A DNA stretch of 64,000 nucleotides from Pseudoxanthomonas wuyuanensis (GCF_900215535.1 NZ_OCND01000002.1:248001-312000); one strand, 5' to 3'; positions 19,486 to 29,016 are shown, counted from the stretch's first letter. Made by a program: numbers and translations. Notes: generated by a model not told the origin, from the sequence alone.

Positions 19486-21479
19486 TCCTCGCCTATCGTG
19501 CGCAACCGCAGCACCGGCAGCTGCGACTGCGGATGCGGCGCGATCGCGTGTTCGAAACCGGCAGTGGCGGCGGCGACCGCTTCCAACGCGGTGGGAGCCT
19601 CGCGCAGCGGCCGCCACAAGCCGAACAGGCCGAACGCGCGCTGGTGCTTGAGCACCTGGGCGCTGCCGATCCAGACCGGTTCGGCGCCGGGCTGCAGCAA
19701 CCGGTTGGAACGCCATAACCGCAGCGCGAACAGTTCGTCCGGGCGTTCGCCGTTGCGCAGCATCAGCAGGCTTTCGGCCTCGGTATCCAGCGTGGCCGGC
19801 AGCACCGGATGCTGCTGGTCGGGCAGATCGCCATCGAGCAGCGTCAGTGCCTGCTCCCAGCCGGCCTGCGGTTGCGCCCGCCAGCCGTCGGCTTCCAGGC
19901 TGGCCTGCAGCGGTGCCAGCGGGCCGGCCACCTGCACATCCAGCGGCCAGCGCTGCTCGTCGTCGAATTCATTGCGCCGCGCCGGCAATCGCTGCCAGCC
20001 ATCGTCCCACCACGTCCGCAGATCCATGGTCTGGAGTACGACCGGGGTCTGGAACTGCGCCAGCATCGGCGCGATGTTGCGTGGCGCATGCCACAGCGCG
20101 GCGGCGGCGAACGCGCCATAGAACAGCCAGGCCAGCGGCTTGATCCAGAACGAACGCACCATCCGGCGGCGATAGGCGATGCCCAGGATCAGCAACCAGA
20201 CGATGCCGAACAACATGCCGCCGATGACATCGCTGAGCCAGTGCGCGCCCAGATAGATGCGGGCGAAGCCGATCAGCGCCACCACCACGCCGGAGACCAG
20301 GTACGGCCAGACCCGGGTCCGGCCGGGCAGCTCGCGCGCAATCAGCACCGCAAAAAAGCCGAAGGTGATGGTGGCCATGGTGACCGCAATGGACGGAAAC
20401 CCGAAGCCGCTGCTGACCGAAGGCGGCTTGGGAATGTCCACCGATGCGCCCAGCCAGGCGGTCAGCGCCAGTCCGAACGCCAGCGCCGCCAGCCAGTGCG
20501 CCGCCGCCATCCAGCGCTTGCGCCAGGCCAGGTACAGCAGCACCAGCAGCGCGGCCGGCGTCAGCACCTGCTCGTCGCCCAGCGAGGCGACCGCCGCCAG
20601 CGGGTAGTCGGCCAGCGGGTTGCGCAGCGCCAGCATCAGCTCGTGTACCGCCAGGTCTATCGTCAGCGGTTCGCCGTGCCCGATGACCAGCACCAGGAAC
20701 GCGAACCATACCCAGACGATGGCCAACAGCAGGATTGCCAGCAGCGCCAGCGGCACCGATTCGCGCCGCCGCGGATCGAACAGCGCCTCCGAGTACCGTC
20801 CCAGCACCGGATGCGCGTGCGACCAGCGCAGCGCCCGCGCCAGCAGCGCGTCGGCGTGGGCGGCGAACCAACGGTAGGTGTACAGCACCATCGCCCAGGC
20901 CAGCGCCAGCACGATCAGCAGCAGCCCCAGCACCAGCCCCAGCCGGCCGGCGACCGCGGCGACCGCATCGTAGGCATGCCCCAGCATCCAGCCCGGCAGC
21001 AGGAACAGCGCCGCCCACGAGAGGGCGGCAAAACCGCTGGCCGGCACGTAGCGGCGCAGCGGCATCCGAAGCATGCCGGCCACCGCCGGCACGAACGGCC
21101 GTATCGGACCGACGTAACGCGCAATCAGGATGCTTTTCAGGGCATTGCGGCGGAACAGCAGCTCGCCGCGGCCCAGCAACTGCGGGTACTTGCTGAACGG
21201 CCAGTGGCTGCGCAGTTGCGGCCCCCAGCGGTGGCCCACCCAGAAACTGGTGGCGTCGCCGGCAAACGCGCCCACCGCGGCGCACAGCAAGGCGTACGGT
21301 CCCGACAGTTCGCCCAGCCCAATCAGCACGCCCACCGCGAACATCAGCGGCAGCGCCGGGACCAATGTTCCCAGCACGATCACCGCATCGCAGAATGCGA
21401 TCGCGAAGATCACCGCGCCTGCGGCCACCGGATGCGCGCTGATCCAGGCCAGCAGGTTATCGAACCAGGAGGAATTCAT
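19455..21479 (-). CDS. DedA - PAP2 - LssY-type three-domain membrane protein
   Basis: 674 residues with at least ten hydrophobic helices. Residues ~1-190 are a DedA/SNARE-associated domain (GDATSFWVGHRWG, RYVGPIRPFVPAVAGML), a family implicated in lipid-carrier flipping. Residues ~240-450 are a PAP2-like phosphatase domain with the third motif ARIYLGAHWLSDVIGG intact. Residues ~480-674 are a soluble LssY-like C-terminal domain. The PAP2 motifs 1 and 2 are altered: KPPSVSSGFGFPSIAV stands where K...RP and PSGH are expected, so the usual catalytic His is absent. Inner-membrane location; a role in phospholipid or undecaprenyl-phosphate metabolism is inferred. The final residues come from repeat sequence. 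Confidence 0.85.
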   Translation of the reverse strand: MNSSWFDNLLAWISAHPVAAGAVIFAIAFCDAVIVLGTLVPALPLMFAVGVLIGLGELSGPYALLCAAVGAFAGDATSFWVGHRWGPQLRSHWPFSKYPQLLGRGELLFRRNALKSILIARYVGPIRPFVPAVAGMLRMPLRRYVPASGFAALSWAALFLLPGWMLGHAYDAVAAVAGRLGLVLGLLLIVLALAWAMVLYTYRWFAAHADALLARALRWSHAHPVLGRYSEALFDPRRRESVPLALLAILLLAIVWVWFAFLVLVIGHGEPLTIDLAVHELMLALRNPLADYPLAAVASLGDEQVLTPAALLVLLYLAWRKRWMAAAHWLAALAFGLALTAWLGASVDIPKPPSVSSGFGFPSIAVTMATITFGFFAVLIARELPGRTRVWPYLVSGVVVALIGFARIYLGAHWLSDVIGGMLFGIVWLLILGIAYRRRMVRSFWIKPLAWLFYGAFAAAALWHAPRNIAPMLAQFQTPVVLQTMDLRTWWDDGWQRLPARRNEFDDEQRWPLDVQVAGPLAPLQASLEADGWRAQPQAGWEQALTLLDGDLPDQQHPVLPATLDTEAESLLMLRNGERPDELFALRLWRSNRLLQPGAEPVWIGSAQVLKHQRAFGLFGLWRPLREAPTALEAVAAATAGFEHAIAPHPQSQLPVLRLRTIGEEPSEPVPDPS

Positions 21480-21551
21480 TGGCGGCGATTATAGGCGGGC
21501 CGGGTGACTGGCAGCCGTCCGTCGCAGCGGCGGCGCGCGTAAACTGTGGCG

Positions 21552-22217
21552 GTGAAAGCATCGACGCAACCGATTGAAATCGCCGCCCTGAAAGCCGACA
21601 GCTTCGGCCGCATCGCGTTGATGCGCGACGGGCGCGGGGTTTTCGTGCGCCGCGACCTGACGGCCTCGCCGTGGTGGCTGCGGCTGCCGGCCTGGCGGCT
21701 GGCCCGGCGCGAGGCGCTGGCGCTGCGGCAACTGGCCGGACAGCCGGCCACGCCGCAACTGCTGGGCTGGGACGGGGTGCGGCTGGACCGCAGCTATATG
21801 GAAGGCGATGCGATGTACCAGCGGCCGCCGCGCGGCGATGTCGCCTATTTCCACGCCGCGCGCCGGCTGCTGCAGCAGATCCACCGCCGCGGCATCGCCC
21901 ACAACGACCTGGCCAAGGAAGCCAACTGGCTGGTGCTGGCCGACGGCAGTCCGGCGGTGATCGATTTCCAGTTGGCGGTGCGCGGGCGGCCGCGTTCGCG
22001 CTGGATGCGGCTGCTGGCGCGCGAGGATCTGCGCCACCTGCTCAAACACAAGCGCATGTACTGCCCGCAGGCGCTGACCCCGGTCGAACGGCGCCTGCTC
22101 AAGCGCCATTCCTGGCTGCGCGATGCCTGGTTCCGCACCGGCAAGCCGGTCTACCGTTTCGTCACCCGCAAGCTGTTGAAGTGGGAAGACAATGAAGGGC
22201 AGGGGCCGAAACCCTGA
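21552..22217 (+). CDS. protein-kinase-fold phosphotransferase
   Basis: About 221 residues with a compact kinase fold. The catalytic loop is HNDLAKEANWLV (H117-N-D119, Asn five residues on) and the metal-binding Asp is in VIDFQLA (D138). It is short, Arg-rich at the C-terminus, and like the small kinases that phosphorylate lipopolysaccharide core sugars or act as Ser/Thr kinases; the substrate is not evident. There is no ATG: GTG codons occur at 21546 and 21552. A TAAACT -10-like box ends at 21545, directly against the first, so 21552 is preferred. Divergent from the DedA-PAP2 gene across 72 bases, perhaps sharing an envelope function. Confidence 0.75.
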   Translation: MKASTQPIEIAALKADSFGRIALMRDGRGVFVRRDLTASPWWLRLPAWRLARREALALRQLAGQPATPQLLGWDGVRLDRSYMEGDAMYQRPPRGDVAYFHAARRLLQQIHRRGIAHNDLAKEANWLVLADGSPAVIDFQLAVRGRPRSRWMRLLAREDLRHLLKHKRMYCPQALTPVERRLLKRHSWLRDAWFRTGKPVYRFVTRKLLKWEDNEGQGPKP

Positions 22218-22349
22218 GCGGTAAAGGGTCGATAGTAAAGTCGCGCCGATGGCGCTGCGAGGCATTGAACCCGTTGGCTGTTGGCTTTCCCTTCACAGGC
22301 TGCGAAGCAGCCGACTTCGCCATTCACCGTTTACCCCAAAGGAGCCAGC

Positions 22350-23171
22350 ATGGCGACGCTGCACGGCAAAACCCTCTTCATCACCGGCGCCTCGCGCGGC
22401 ATCGGCCTGGCCATTGCGCTGCGGGCCGCGCGTGACGGCGCCAATGTCGCCGTCGCGGCCAAGTCGTCGGTGCCCAATCCCAAGCTGCCCGGCACCATCC
22501 ACAGCGCGGCCGAGGCGGTCGCCGCCGCTGGCGGGCAGGGGCTGGCGCTGAAGTGCGACATCCGCGACGAGGACAGCGTGCGTGCGGCGGTGGCGGCCGC
22601 CGTGGACACCTTCGGCGGCATCGACATCCTGGTCAACAACGCCAGCGCCATCTGGCTGGCCGGCGCGCTGGACACGCCGATGAAGCGCTTCGACCTGATG
22701 AACCAGGTCAACGCGCGCGGCAGCTTCCTGTGCGCGCAGGCCTGCCTGCCGTATCTGCTGCAGGCGCCCAACCCGCACATCCTGACGCTGGCGCCGCCGC
22801 CGTCGCTGGATCCCAAATGGTGGGCGCCGCATACCGGCTATACGCTGGCCAAGATGGGCATGAGTTTCGTCACCCTGGGCCTGGCTGGCGAATTCGGCCC
22901 GCAGGGCGTGGCGGTCAACGCGCTATGGCCGCGCACCATCATCGCCACCGACGCGCTCAACATGATTCCCGGCGTGGAGATTCCGCGCTGCCGCAAGCCG
23001 GACATCGTCGCCGATGCCGCGCATGCGGTGCTGGTGCGGCCGGCGGCCGGGTTCTTCGGCCGGTTCCTGATCGACGAGACGGTGTTGCGCGAGGCTGGCA
23101 TGGACGATTTCTCGCAGTACGCCGTGGATCCTTCGCAGCCATTGCTGCCGGATCTGTTTGTGGACGCGTGA
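22350..23171 (+). CDS. SDR family oxidoreductase (HSDL2-like)
   Basis: 273 residues. The NAD(P) motif TGASRGIG is at residues 11-18, NNAS near residue 97, and catalytic YTLAK near residue 168. The insertion AAKSSVPNPKLPGTIHSAA after the second strand and LTLAPPPSLDPKWW before the active site are typical of the hydroxysteroid dehydrogenase-like 2 group, which in bacteria are probable acyl or steroid oxidoreductases. The ATG at 22350 has AAAGGAG at the right distance. Its TGA overlaps the ATG of the HIT gene (TGATG), so the two are translationally coupled. Confidence 0.93.
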   Translation: MATLHGKTLFITGASRGIGLAIALRAARDGANVAVAAKSSVPNPKLPGTIHSAAEAVAAAGGQGLALKCDIRDEDSVRAAVAAAVDTFGGIDILVNNASAIWLAGALDTPMKRFDLMNQVNARGSFLCAQACLPYLLQAPNPHILTLAPPPSLDPKWWAPHTGYTLAKMGMSFVTLGLAGEFGPQGVAVNALWPRTIIATDALNMIPGVEIPRCRKPDIVADAAHAVLVRPAAGFFGRFLIDETVLREAGMDDFSQYAVDPSQPLLPDLFVDA

Positions 23172-23602
23172 TGACGGATTGCCCGTTCTGCGCCATTGCC
23201 GCCGGTACCGCACCGGCCAGCCTGGTTGCCGAAACCGCGCAGGCCATCGCCTTTCTTGACCTCCGCCAGCCGGTGCCCGGTCATGTGCTGGTGATACCGC
23301 GGCAACATGTGGAAACCATCTATACGCTGGAACCGGGCACCGCCGCGGAGGTGATGCAGCTTGCCGTGCGTGTGGCCAAGGCGTTGCGCGCCTGCTTCGA
23401 TCCGCCCGGACTCAACCTGTGGCAATCCAACGGCCAGGCGGGCGGGCAGGAGGTGCCGCATTTCCATCTGCATCTGCAACCGCGCCTGCACCGGGACGGA
23501 TTGCTGCGCCTCTATCCGGGCGGCCTGCCGCCGCCGGCGTCGCGCGCCCGGCTCGACGATCTGGCGGCGCAACTGCATCCATACTGCCGGGAACAGCGCT
23601 GA
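23171..23602 (+). CDS. HIT family hydrolase
   Basis: 143 residues, full length for a histidine-triad nucleotide hydrolase. The N-terminal CPFCAIAAG carries the zinc-type Cys pair of many family members. PGHVLVIPRQHVETI leads to the active-site triad HFHLHLQPR near residue 97. Substrates are usually adenosine phosphoramidates or dinucleoside polyphosphates. It starts inside the stop of the SDR gene, so expression is tied to it. The 127-base gap to the next gene holds nothing recognisable. Confidence 0.93.
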   Translation: MTDCPFCAIAAGTAPASLVAETAQAIAFLDLRQPVPGHVLVIPRQHVETIYTLEPGTAAEVMQLAVRVAKALRACFDPPGLNLWQSNGQAGGQEVPHFHLHLQPRLHRDGLLRLYPGGLPPPASRARLDDLAAQLHPYCREQR

Positions 23603-23729
23603 TGTCGGCATCCGGTCTCCTCGCGGTGCGAAAGGGACCCGCCTTTCCGCTTGCGCGCGTCCGCACCGATACGGTTGCGCCGTTGCCGCGTGAACCGCCC
23701 GCGCAAATCACCACTCCAATGAGGTCGCC

Positions 23730-24167
23730 ATGAAATACCTGCATGCCATGATCCGCGTCCACGACCTGGACGCCACTAGCCGCTTCTTCACCGAAGGCCT
23801 GGGCCTGACCGAGACCCGGCGCATCGAAAATGCCGAAGGCCGGTTCACCCTGGTGTATTTCGGCGCGCCGGCCAATCCCGAGGCGGAGATCGAACTGACC
23901 TGGAACTGGCCGCCGGCCGATGGATCGCCGCCGGAGGATTACGGCAATGCGCGCAACTTCGGCCATCTGGCCTTCGAAGTCGACGATATCTACGCCATCT
24001 GCGCGCACCTGCAATCGCAGGGCGTGCTCATCAACCGGCCGCCGCGCGACGGGCGCATGGCATTCGTGCGCAGTCCGGATCTGATCTCGATCGAACTGTT
24101 GCAGAAAGGCGACCGCTTGCCGCCGCAGGAGCCTTGGCTTTCGATGCCGAATACCGGAAGCTGGTAG
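23730..24167 (+). CDS. VOC family protein, lactoylglutathione lyase-like
   Basis: 145 residues forming two beta-alpha-beta-beta-beta modules. Motifs follow glyoxalase I: MKYLHAMIRVHDLDATSRFF at the start (His5 as metal ligand), EIELTWNW (Glu ligand), NFGHLAFEVDDI (His ligand) and LISIELLQ (Glu ligand). All four metal ligands of GloA appear present, so methylglyoxal detoxification with glutathione is plausible. A neighbouring VOC gene at 50412 is less like GloA. The start is the family's usual N-terminus; no strong ribosome site is seen. Confidence 0.85.
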   Translation: MKYLHAMIRVHDLDATSRFFTEGLGLTETRRIENAEGRFTLVYFGAPANPEAEIELTWNWPPADGSPPEDYGNARNFGHLAFEVDDIYAICAHLQSQGVLINRPPRDGRMAFVRSPDLISIELLQKGDRLPPQEPWLSMPNTGSW

Positions 24168-24192
24168 CCCGTTCCCCAACCCGCAGGTAAGC

Positions 24193-24729
24193 ATGAATTC
24201 CGCCCTGGTTGTGATCGATGTGCAATGCGGACTGTTCGACCCCGAGCCGCGTCCTGCCGATGCCGATGCGGTTATCGGGCGTATCAACCAGCTGGCGCAG
24301 CGCGCACGCGCCGCCGGCGCACCGGTGATCTTCGTCCAGCACGAACGCGCTGGCGGCCTGGAGGCCGATTCGCCCGCCTGGGCGCTGCATCCGCAACTGC
24401 AGGTACAGCCGGGCGATCACCATATCCGCAAGACCACGCCCGATGCGTTCCTGCGCACCGGGCTGGACGAGGTGCTGGCGTTTTCGGGCGTGGAACAACT
24501 GGTGATCTGCGGCTACGCCAGCGAGTTCTGCGTCGACACCACCACGCGCAGCGCGGCCGCGCACGGCTACGCGGTGATTCTGGCCGCCGACGCGCATACC
24601 ACCCACGACAAGCCGCACGCCAGCGCGGCGCTGATCCGTGCGCACCACAATGCCACGCTGCCGGAGATCGTCAGTTTCGGACCGCAAATCCGCGCCCTGC
24701 CAGCGGCGGAGATCGCGTTTTCCGAGTGA
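24193..24729 (+). CDS. isochorismatase-like cysteine hydrolase
   Basis: 178 residues. The catalytic triad of the family is visible: Asp9 in LVVIDVQCGLF, Lys in DHHIRKTTPDAF, and Cys in YASEFCVDTTTRSAAAHGY, followed by DAHTTHD. Family members hydrolyse amides such as nicotinamide, carbamoyl groups or isochorismate; this one cannot be assigned further. It lies 25 bases after the glyoxalase-like gene in the same direction and converges with the ion-channel gene with a 5-base gap. Confidence 0.88.
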   Translation: MNSALVVIDVQCGLFDPEPRPADADAVIGRINQLAQRARAAGAPVIFVQHERAGGLEADSPAWALHPQLQVQPGDHHIRKTTPDAFLRTGLDEVLAFSGVEQLVICGYASEFCVDTTTRSAAAHGYAVILAADAHTTHDKPHASAALIRAHHNATLPEIVSFGPQIRALPAAEIAFSE

Positions 24730-24734
24730 TGCGG

Positions 24735-25607
24735 TCAGGGCGTCGGCGCCGGTAGCGGGTGGCCGCAGTGGCGGCAGTGCAGCGCTTCCGGCTCATGCCC
24801 TTCCAGCCCGCAGTCCGGACAGCCGCGGCGGTCCAGGTGGCCGCGGTCGGCCTCCGCCTCGCGCAGGCTGCTGACCAGCTCGGCGGTGTAGATGCCGGTG
24901 GGCACGGCGATGATGCTGTAGCCGATCAGGATCAGCACCGAGGTCACCAGCCGTCCGAACGTGGTCTGCGGCGCGATATCGCCAAAACCCACCGTGGCCA
25001 TCGTCACGATGGCCCAGTACATGCTGGTGGGAATGCTGGTGAAGCCGTGCTGCGGACCTTCGATGAGGTACATCAGCGCACCGAAGATCACCACCAGCGT
25101 CAGCACGGTGCTGACGAAGACCAGGATCTTGCGCCGGCTGCGCCACAGCGCCCCCAGCAGCACGCCGCTTTCCTCGACGTACTGGGTCAGCTTGAGGATG
25201 CGGAACAGCCGCAGGATGCGCAGGACGCGCACCACCAGCAGGCTCTGGCTGCCCGGCAGCAGCAGCGACAGGTAGGTCGGCAGGATCGACAGCAGGTCGA
25301 TCACGCCCCAGATGCTCAGCGCATAGCGCAGCGGCCGCTTCACCGTGGCCAGCCGCAGCGCGTATTCGGCGCTGAACAGGATTGTGAACCCCCACTCCAG
25401 CGCGTACAGCCAGCCGCCGTAGCGGGCGTGGATGTCGGCGACGCTGTCGGCGACGATCACGGTCACGCTGGTTACGATGGCCAGCACCAGCAGCAGGTCG
25501 AAGTTGCGCGCCGGCGGGGTGTCGTGGCGGAAGATGATGTCGAACCAGCGCCGCCGCCAGCCGTCTTCGCTGGCCGGATTGAGCTGGGGAGCCGACAACA
25601 GGCGCAT
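24735..25607 (-). CDS. voltage-gated-type potassium channel with C-terminal zinc ribbon
   Basis: 290 residues with six transmembrane segments: S1-S3, an S4 rich in regularly spaced arginines (RVLRILRLFRILKL), S5, pore, S6. The selectivity filter is TVGFGD at residues 205-210, the K+ signature. The arrangement matches small KvAP/Kch-like channels of the inner membrane. After S6 comes a short helix and then two Cys pairs (CPDCGLEGHEPEALHCRHCG), which should form a zinc ribbon in the cytosol, an uncommon ending for this family. AGGAGA precedes the ATG at 25607. Confidence 0.9.
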   Translation of the reverse strand: MRLLSAPQLNPASEDGWRRRWFDIIFRHDTPPARNFDLLLVLAIVTSVTVIVADSVADIHARYGGWLYALEWGFTILFSAEYALRLATVKRPLRYALSIWGVIDLLSILPTYLSLLLPGSQSLLVVRVLRILRLFRILKLTQYVEESGVLLGALWRSRRKILVFVSTVLTLVVIFGALMYLIEGPQHGFTSIPTSMYWAIVTMATVGFGDIAPQTTFGRLVTSVLILIGYSIIAVPTGIYTAELVSSLREAEADRGHLDRRGCPDCGLEGHEPEALHCRHCGHPLPAPTP

Positions 25608-25702
25608 GGACAAGTCTCCTTTGCTGCGTAGCCGCATTGTGCCGCATAGCGGCGCGCGATCGGCGACAATGGCCGGCGAACTGCCGCCGATGTCCTTCCG
25701 CC

Positions 25703-26932
25703 ATGACCGCCGATAACACCCCAGACCTGCTTGCCACCGGAAAAAAATACTACCTGCCGGTGTACCGGCCTCGCGATGTGATTCTGGAGCGCGGCCAGGG
25801 CGCGCGGGTGTGGGACCGCGACGGCCACGAGTACATCGATCTGTCGGCCGGTATCGCAGTGTGCGGCCTGGGCCATAACGATCCGGATCTGGTCGCCGCG
25901 CTGACCGAGCAGGCCGGCAAGCTGTGGCACACCAGCAACGTGTTCTACAGCGAGCCGCCGCTGCGCCTGGCCGAGGAACTGGTCACCGCATCGCGCTTCG
26001 CCTCGCGGGTGTTCCTGTGCAACTCGGGCGCCGAGGCCAACGAGGCGGCGATCAAGCTGATCCGTCGCTGGGCCGCCAGCCAGGGCCGCGCGCCGGATCA
26101 CCGGGTCATCGTCACCTTCCGCGGCAGCTTTCACGGACGGACGCTGGCGGCGGTCACCGCCACCGCGCAGCCGAAGTATCAGGAAGGCTACGAACCGCTG
26201 CCCGCCGGTTTCCGCTATGTCGATTTCAACGACCTCACCCAACTGGAAATCGCCATGTCCTGCGGCGACGTTGCCGCGGTGCTGGTGGAGCCGGTGCAGG
26301 GCGAGGGCGGAGTGATGCCGGCGGCGCCGGGATTCCTGGCCGCGGTGCGCGAGCTGTGCGATCGCCACGGCGCATTGCTGGCGCTGGACGAAATCCAGAG
26401 CGGCATGGGCCGCACCGGCACCTTGTTCGCGCACTGGCAGGACGGAGTCGTCCCCGACATCGTGACGCTGGCCAAGGCACTGGGCGGAGGCTTTCCGATC
26501 GGCGCGATGCTGGCCGGGCCCAAGGTCGCCGAGGTCATGCAGTTCGGCGCGCACGGCACCACCTTCGGCGGCAATCCGCTGGCCGCGGCGGTGGCGCGGG
26601 TGGCGTTGCGCAAGCTGGCCGCGCCGGCGATCGCCAACAACGTGGCGCGGCAGGCCGCCGCGTTGCGGCAGGGGCTGGATTCGTTCAATCAGGAACTGAA
26701 CCTGTTCGCCCAGGTGCGCGGCCGCGGCCTGATGCTGGGAGCGGTGCTGAAGCCCGAATACGCCGGGCGCGCCGGCGAGATCCTCGATCATGCCGCCGCG
26801 CAGGGATTGCTGCTGCTGCAGGCCGGCCCCGACGTGCTGCGCTTGGTGCCCGCGCTGAACATCAGCGACGAGGAAATCGCCGAAGGCCTGAAGCGCCTGC
26901 ACGCCGCATTGCGCGCCTTCGCGGCGAAATGA
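25703..26932 (+). CDS. argD: acetylornithine aminotransferase family protein
   Basis: 409 residues, a class-III PLP aminotransferase. PLP-binding lysine sits in TLAKALGGGFPIGAM; CNSGAEANEAAIKLIRRW, FRGSFHGRTLAAVTAT, VEPVQGEGGVMPA and ALDEIQSGMGRTG are the ArgD signatures. It converts N-acetylglutamate semialdehyde to N-acetylornithine in arginine synthesis and often also serves succinyl-diaminopimelate in lysine synthesis. The start MTADNTPDLLATGKKYY fits the family. It is divergent from the ion-channel gene. No other arginine gene is adjacent. Confidence 0.92.
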   Translation: MTADNTPDLLATGKKYYLPVYRPRDVILERGQGARVWDRDGHEYIDLSAGIAVCGLGHNDPDLVAALTEQAGKLWHTSNVFYSEPPLRLAEELVTASRFASRVFLCNSGAEANEAAIKLIRRWAASQGRAPDHRVIVTFRGSFHGRTLAAVTATAQPKYQEGYEPLPAGFRYVDFNDLTQLEIAMSCGDVAAVLVEPVQGEGGVMPAAPGFLAAVRELCDRHGALLALDEIQSGMGRTGTLFAHWQDGVVPDIVTLAKALGGGFPIGAMLAGPKVAEVMQFGAHGTTFGGNPLAAAVARVALRKLAAPAIANNVARQAAALRQGLDSFNQELNLFAQVRGRGLMLGAVLKPEYAGRAGEILDHAAAQGLLLLQAGPDVLRLVPALNISDEEIAEGLKRLHAALRAFAAK

Positions 26933-26943
26933 ACGTCCACTCC

Positions 26944-27075
26944 GTAGGAGCGACGTGAGTCGCGACCGCGCGGCAGGAACACCATCGCAGTGATCGACAC
27001 GCCGCTACGCGTCGGTTAGCGAACTATCGCTTCGTATCTATCGTCGGCGCTCGGTCGCGACTCACGTCGCTCCTG
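26944..27075. repeat. GTAG-type REP pair (inverted, widely spaced)
   Basis: A GTAGGAGCGACGTGAGTCGCGAC unit at 26944-26966 faces an inverted unit at 27053-27075. The 86 bases between them contain no gene. The pair fills the gap between converging argD and HAD genes and could act as a transcription or mRNA-decay barrier. Confidence 0.75.
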
Positions 27076-27086
27076 CAGCAGATGCA

Positions 27087-27701
27087 TCACACCAGTCCGT
27101 AGCGCTTGAGCACCCTGCCCAGCGCGCGGGCATCGCCGACGGTTTCCGCATGCAGGCCGGCGCTGCGGGCGCCCTGCACGTTGGCGAACACATCATCGAC
27201 GAACAGCGTAGTGCCGGCCTCCCAGCCCAACTGCTCCAGCGCACGCGCGTAGATCGCGGTGTCCGGCTTGCGCAGTTGCAGTCCGCCGCTGCACAGCACG
27301 CGGCCGTCCAGGCGCGGGAACACCGGCGCGACGATGCGCGCGATGGCGTTGGCCATCAGCAGCCCGTTGTTGGTCAGCACGCCCAACGGCAAGGCAGGGT
27401 CCAGTGCGCCGATGTGCGCAAGTACGCCTTCGTCGGCGCGGCTGCCGGCCATGCGCGAGCCGATCCAGATTTCCTCGTCGACCGCCGTACCGATGCCGTC
27501 GCCCAGCCGCGCCAGGTACGTGGCCGTATCGATCAGGCCGCCGTCGTACTCGGTTTCCAGGCCGGAGTCGAACAGCGTTTCGCGTACGCGCTCGTGCTGG
27601 CACTCGGCGAACGCCGCCAGGTGCGCGATACGCAATTCGTGCTGGTAATGCGCCAGCACGCCGTCGAAGTCGAACAGCAGCTGGCGGATGCGCGGCTTCA
27701 T
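27087..27701 (-). CDS. HAD-IA family hydrolase
   Basis: 204 residues with all haloacid dehalogenase motifs: nucleophile Asp in [18 protein letters not shown] (motif II Thr), [15 protein letters not shown] (motif III Lys) and [13 protein letters not shown] (motif IV). The cap is the small helical type, as in subfamily IA. It probably is a phosphatase of small molecules; substrate unknown. The ATG at 27701 overlaps the hemL stop in an ATGA, so it is made together with HemL. Confidence 0.92.
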   Translation of the reverse strand: MKPRIRQLLFDFDGVLAHYQHELRIAHLAAFAECQHERVRETLFDSGLETEYDGGLIDTATYLARLGDGIGTAVDEEIWIGSRMAGSRADEGVLAHIGALDPALPLGVLTNNGLLMANAIARIVAPVFPRLDGRVLCSGGLQLRKPDTAIYARALEQLGWEAGTTLFVDDVFANVQGARSAGLHAETVGDARALGRVLKRYGLV

Positions 27702-28990
27702 CCGGCCGCCACCGCCTTGAACGCTTCGCGCGCGGCGTCAAGCGTCTGCGCCAGCACCGCTTCATCGTGCGCGGCCGACATGAAGCCGGCCTCGAACGCC
27801 GACGGCGCCAGGTAGACGCCACGCTCCAGCATGGCGTGGAAGAAGCGGTTGAACGCGGCGGTGTCGCAGGCCACCGCCTGCGCATAGGTGTCCACCTGCT
27901 GGTCGGTGAAGAACAGGCCGAACATCGCGCCGACGCGGGTGGTGGTCAGCGCCACACCAGCCGCGTCCGCAGCCGCTTCCATGCCATCGCACAGCGCGTG
28001 GGTTGCCGCAGTCAGCCGGTCGTGGAAACCCGGCGCCTGGATCAGCTCCAGCATCGCCAGGCCCGCGGCCATCGCCACCGGATTGCCGCTGAGCGTGCCT
28101 GCCTGGTAGATCGGGCCGGCCGGGGCAATCTGCTGCATCAGTTCGCGGCGGCCGCCATAGGCGCCCACCGGCATGCCGCCGCCGATGATCTTGCCGAACG
28201 TGGTCAGATCCGGAGTGACGCCGTACAGCGCCTGCGCGCCGCCCAGGGCGACGCGGAAACCGGTCATCACTTCGTCGAAGATCAGCAGCGCACCGTGCTG
28301 CGTGCACAATTCGCGCAGATGTTGCAGATAGCCCGCGCGCGGCGGCAGGCAGTTGGCGTTGCCGACCACCGGCTCGATGATCAGGCAGGCGATCTCGTTG
28401 CCGTACTGTTCGAACAACTGCGTGGCGCCGTCGGCATCGTTGTAGCTCAGCGTCAGCGTCAGTTCGCTCAGCCCGGCCGGCACGCCCGGCGAGGTCGGCA
28501 CGCCCAGGGTCAGCATGCCGCTGCCGGCCTTGACCAGGAACGAATCGCCATGGCCGTGGTAGCAGCCTTCGAACTTGACGATGCGGTTGCGGCCGGTGGC
28601 GCCGCGCGCAAGCCGGATCGCCGACAGCGTGGCCTCGGTGCCGGAGTTGACCATCCGCACCATTTCGCATGACGGCACCAGCCGGGTGATGGTCTCGGCC
28701 ATCGCCACCTCGGCCGGGCACGGCGCGCCGAACGACAGGCCGTTCTGGATTGCCGCCTGCACCGCCTCGCGCACCGCAGGATGGTTGTGGCCGACGATCA
28801 TCGGCCCCCATGAGCCGACGTAGTCGATATAGCGGTTGCCGTCCACATCGAACAGCCAGGCGCCGTCGGCACGCTGGACGAAGAACGGCTCGCCGCCGAC
28901 CGACTTGAACGCGCGCACCGGCGAGTTGACGCCGCCGGGCAGCAGCTGCTGGGCGCGGGCGAACAGGGCATGGGACTGGTCGTGGTTCAT
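27698..28990 (-). CDS. hemL: glutamate-1-semialdehyde 2,1-aminomutase
   Basis: 430 residues. It converts glutamate-1-semialdehyde to 5-aminolevulinate, the committed step of tetrapyrrole synthesis by the C5 pathway. Seen: [57 protein letters not shown], and PLP lysine in [15 protein letters not shown]. The start [10 protein letters not shown] at 28990 fits the family; an upstream in-frame codon adds only five residues. hemL-HAD and thiE/rubredoxin are close neighbours here, as in other Xanthomonadaceae. Confidence 0.97.
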   Translation of the reverse strand: MNHDQSHALFARAQQLLPGGVNSPVRAFKSVGGEPFFVQRADGAWLFDVDGNRYIDYVGSWGPMIVGHNHPAVREAVQAAIQNGLSFGAPCPAEVAMAETITRLVPSCEMVRMVNSGTEATLSAIRLARGATGRNRIVKFEGCYHGHGDSFLVKAGSGMLTLGVPTSPGVPAGLSELTLTLSYNDADGATQLFEQYGNEIACLIIEPVVGNANCLPPRAGYLQHLRELCTQHGALLIFDEVMTGFRVALGGAQALYGVTPDLTTFGKIIGGGMPVGAYGGRRELMQQIAPAGPIYQAGTLSGNPVAMAAGLAMLELIQAPGFHDRLTAATHALCDGMEAAADAAGVALTTTRVGAMFGLFFTDQQVDTYAQAVACDTAAFNRFFHAMLERGVYLAPSAFEAGFMSAAHDEAVLAQTLDAAREAFKAVAAG

Positions 28991-29016
28991 AAGTGTTCCA
29001 TCCAAGAGAGCGTTTT

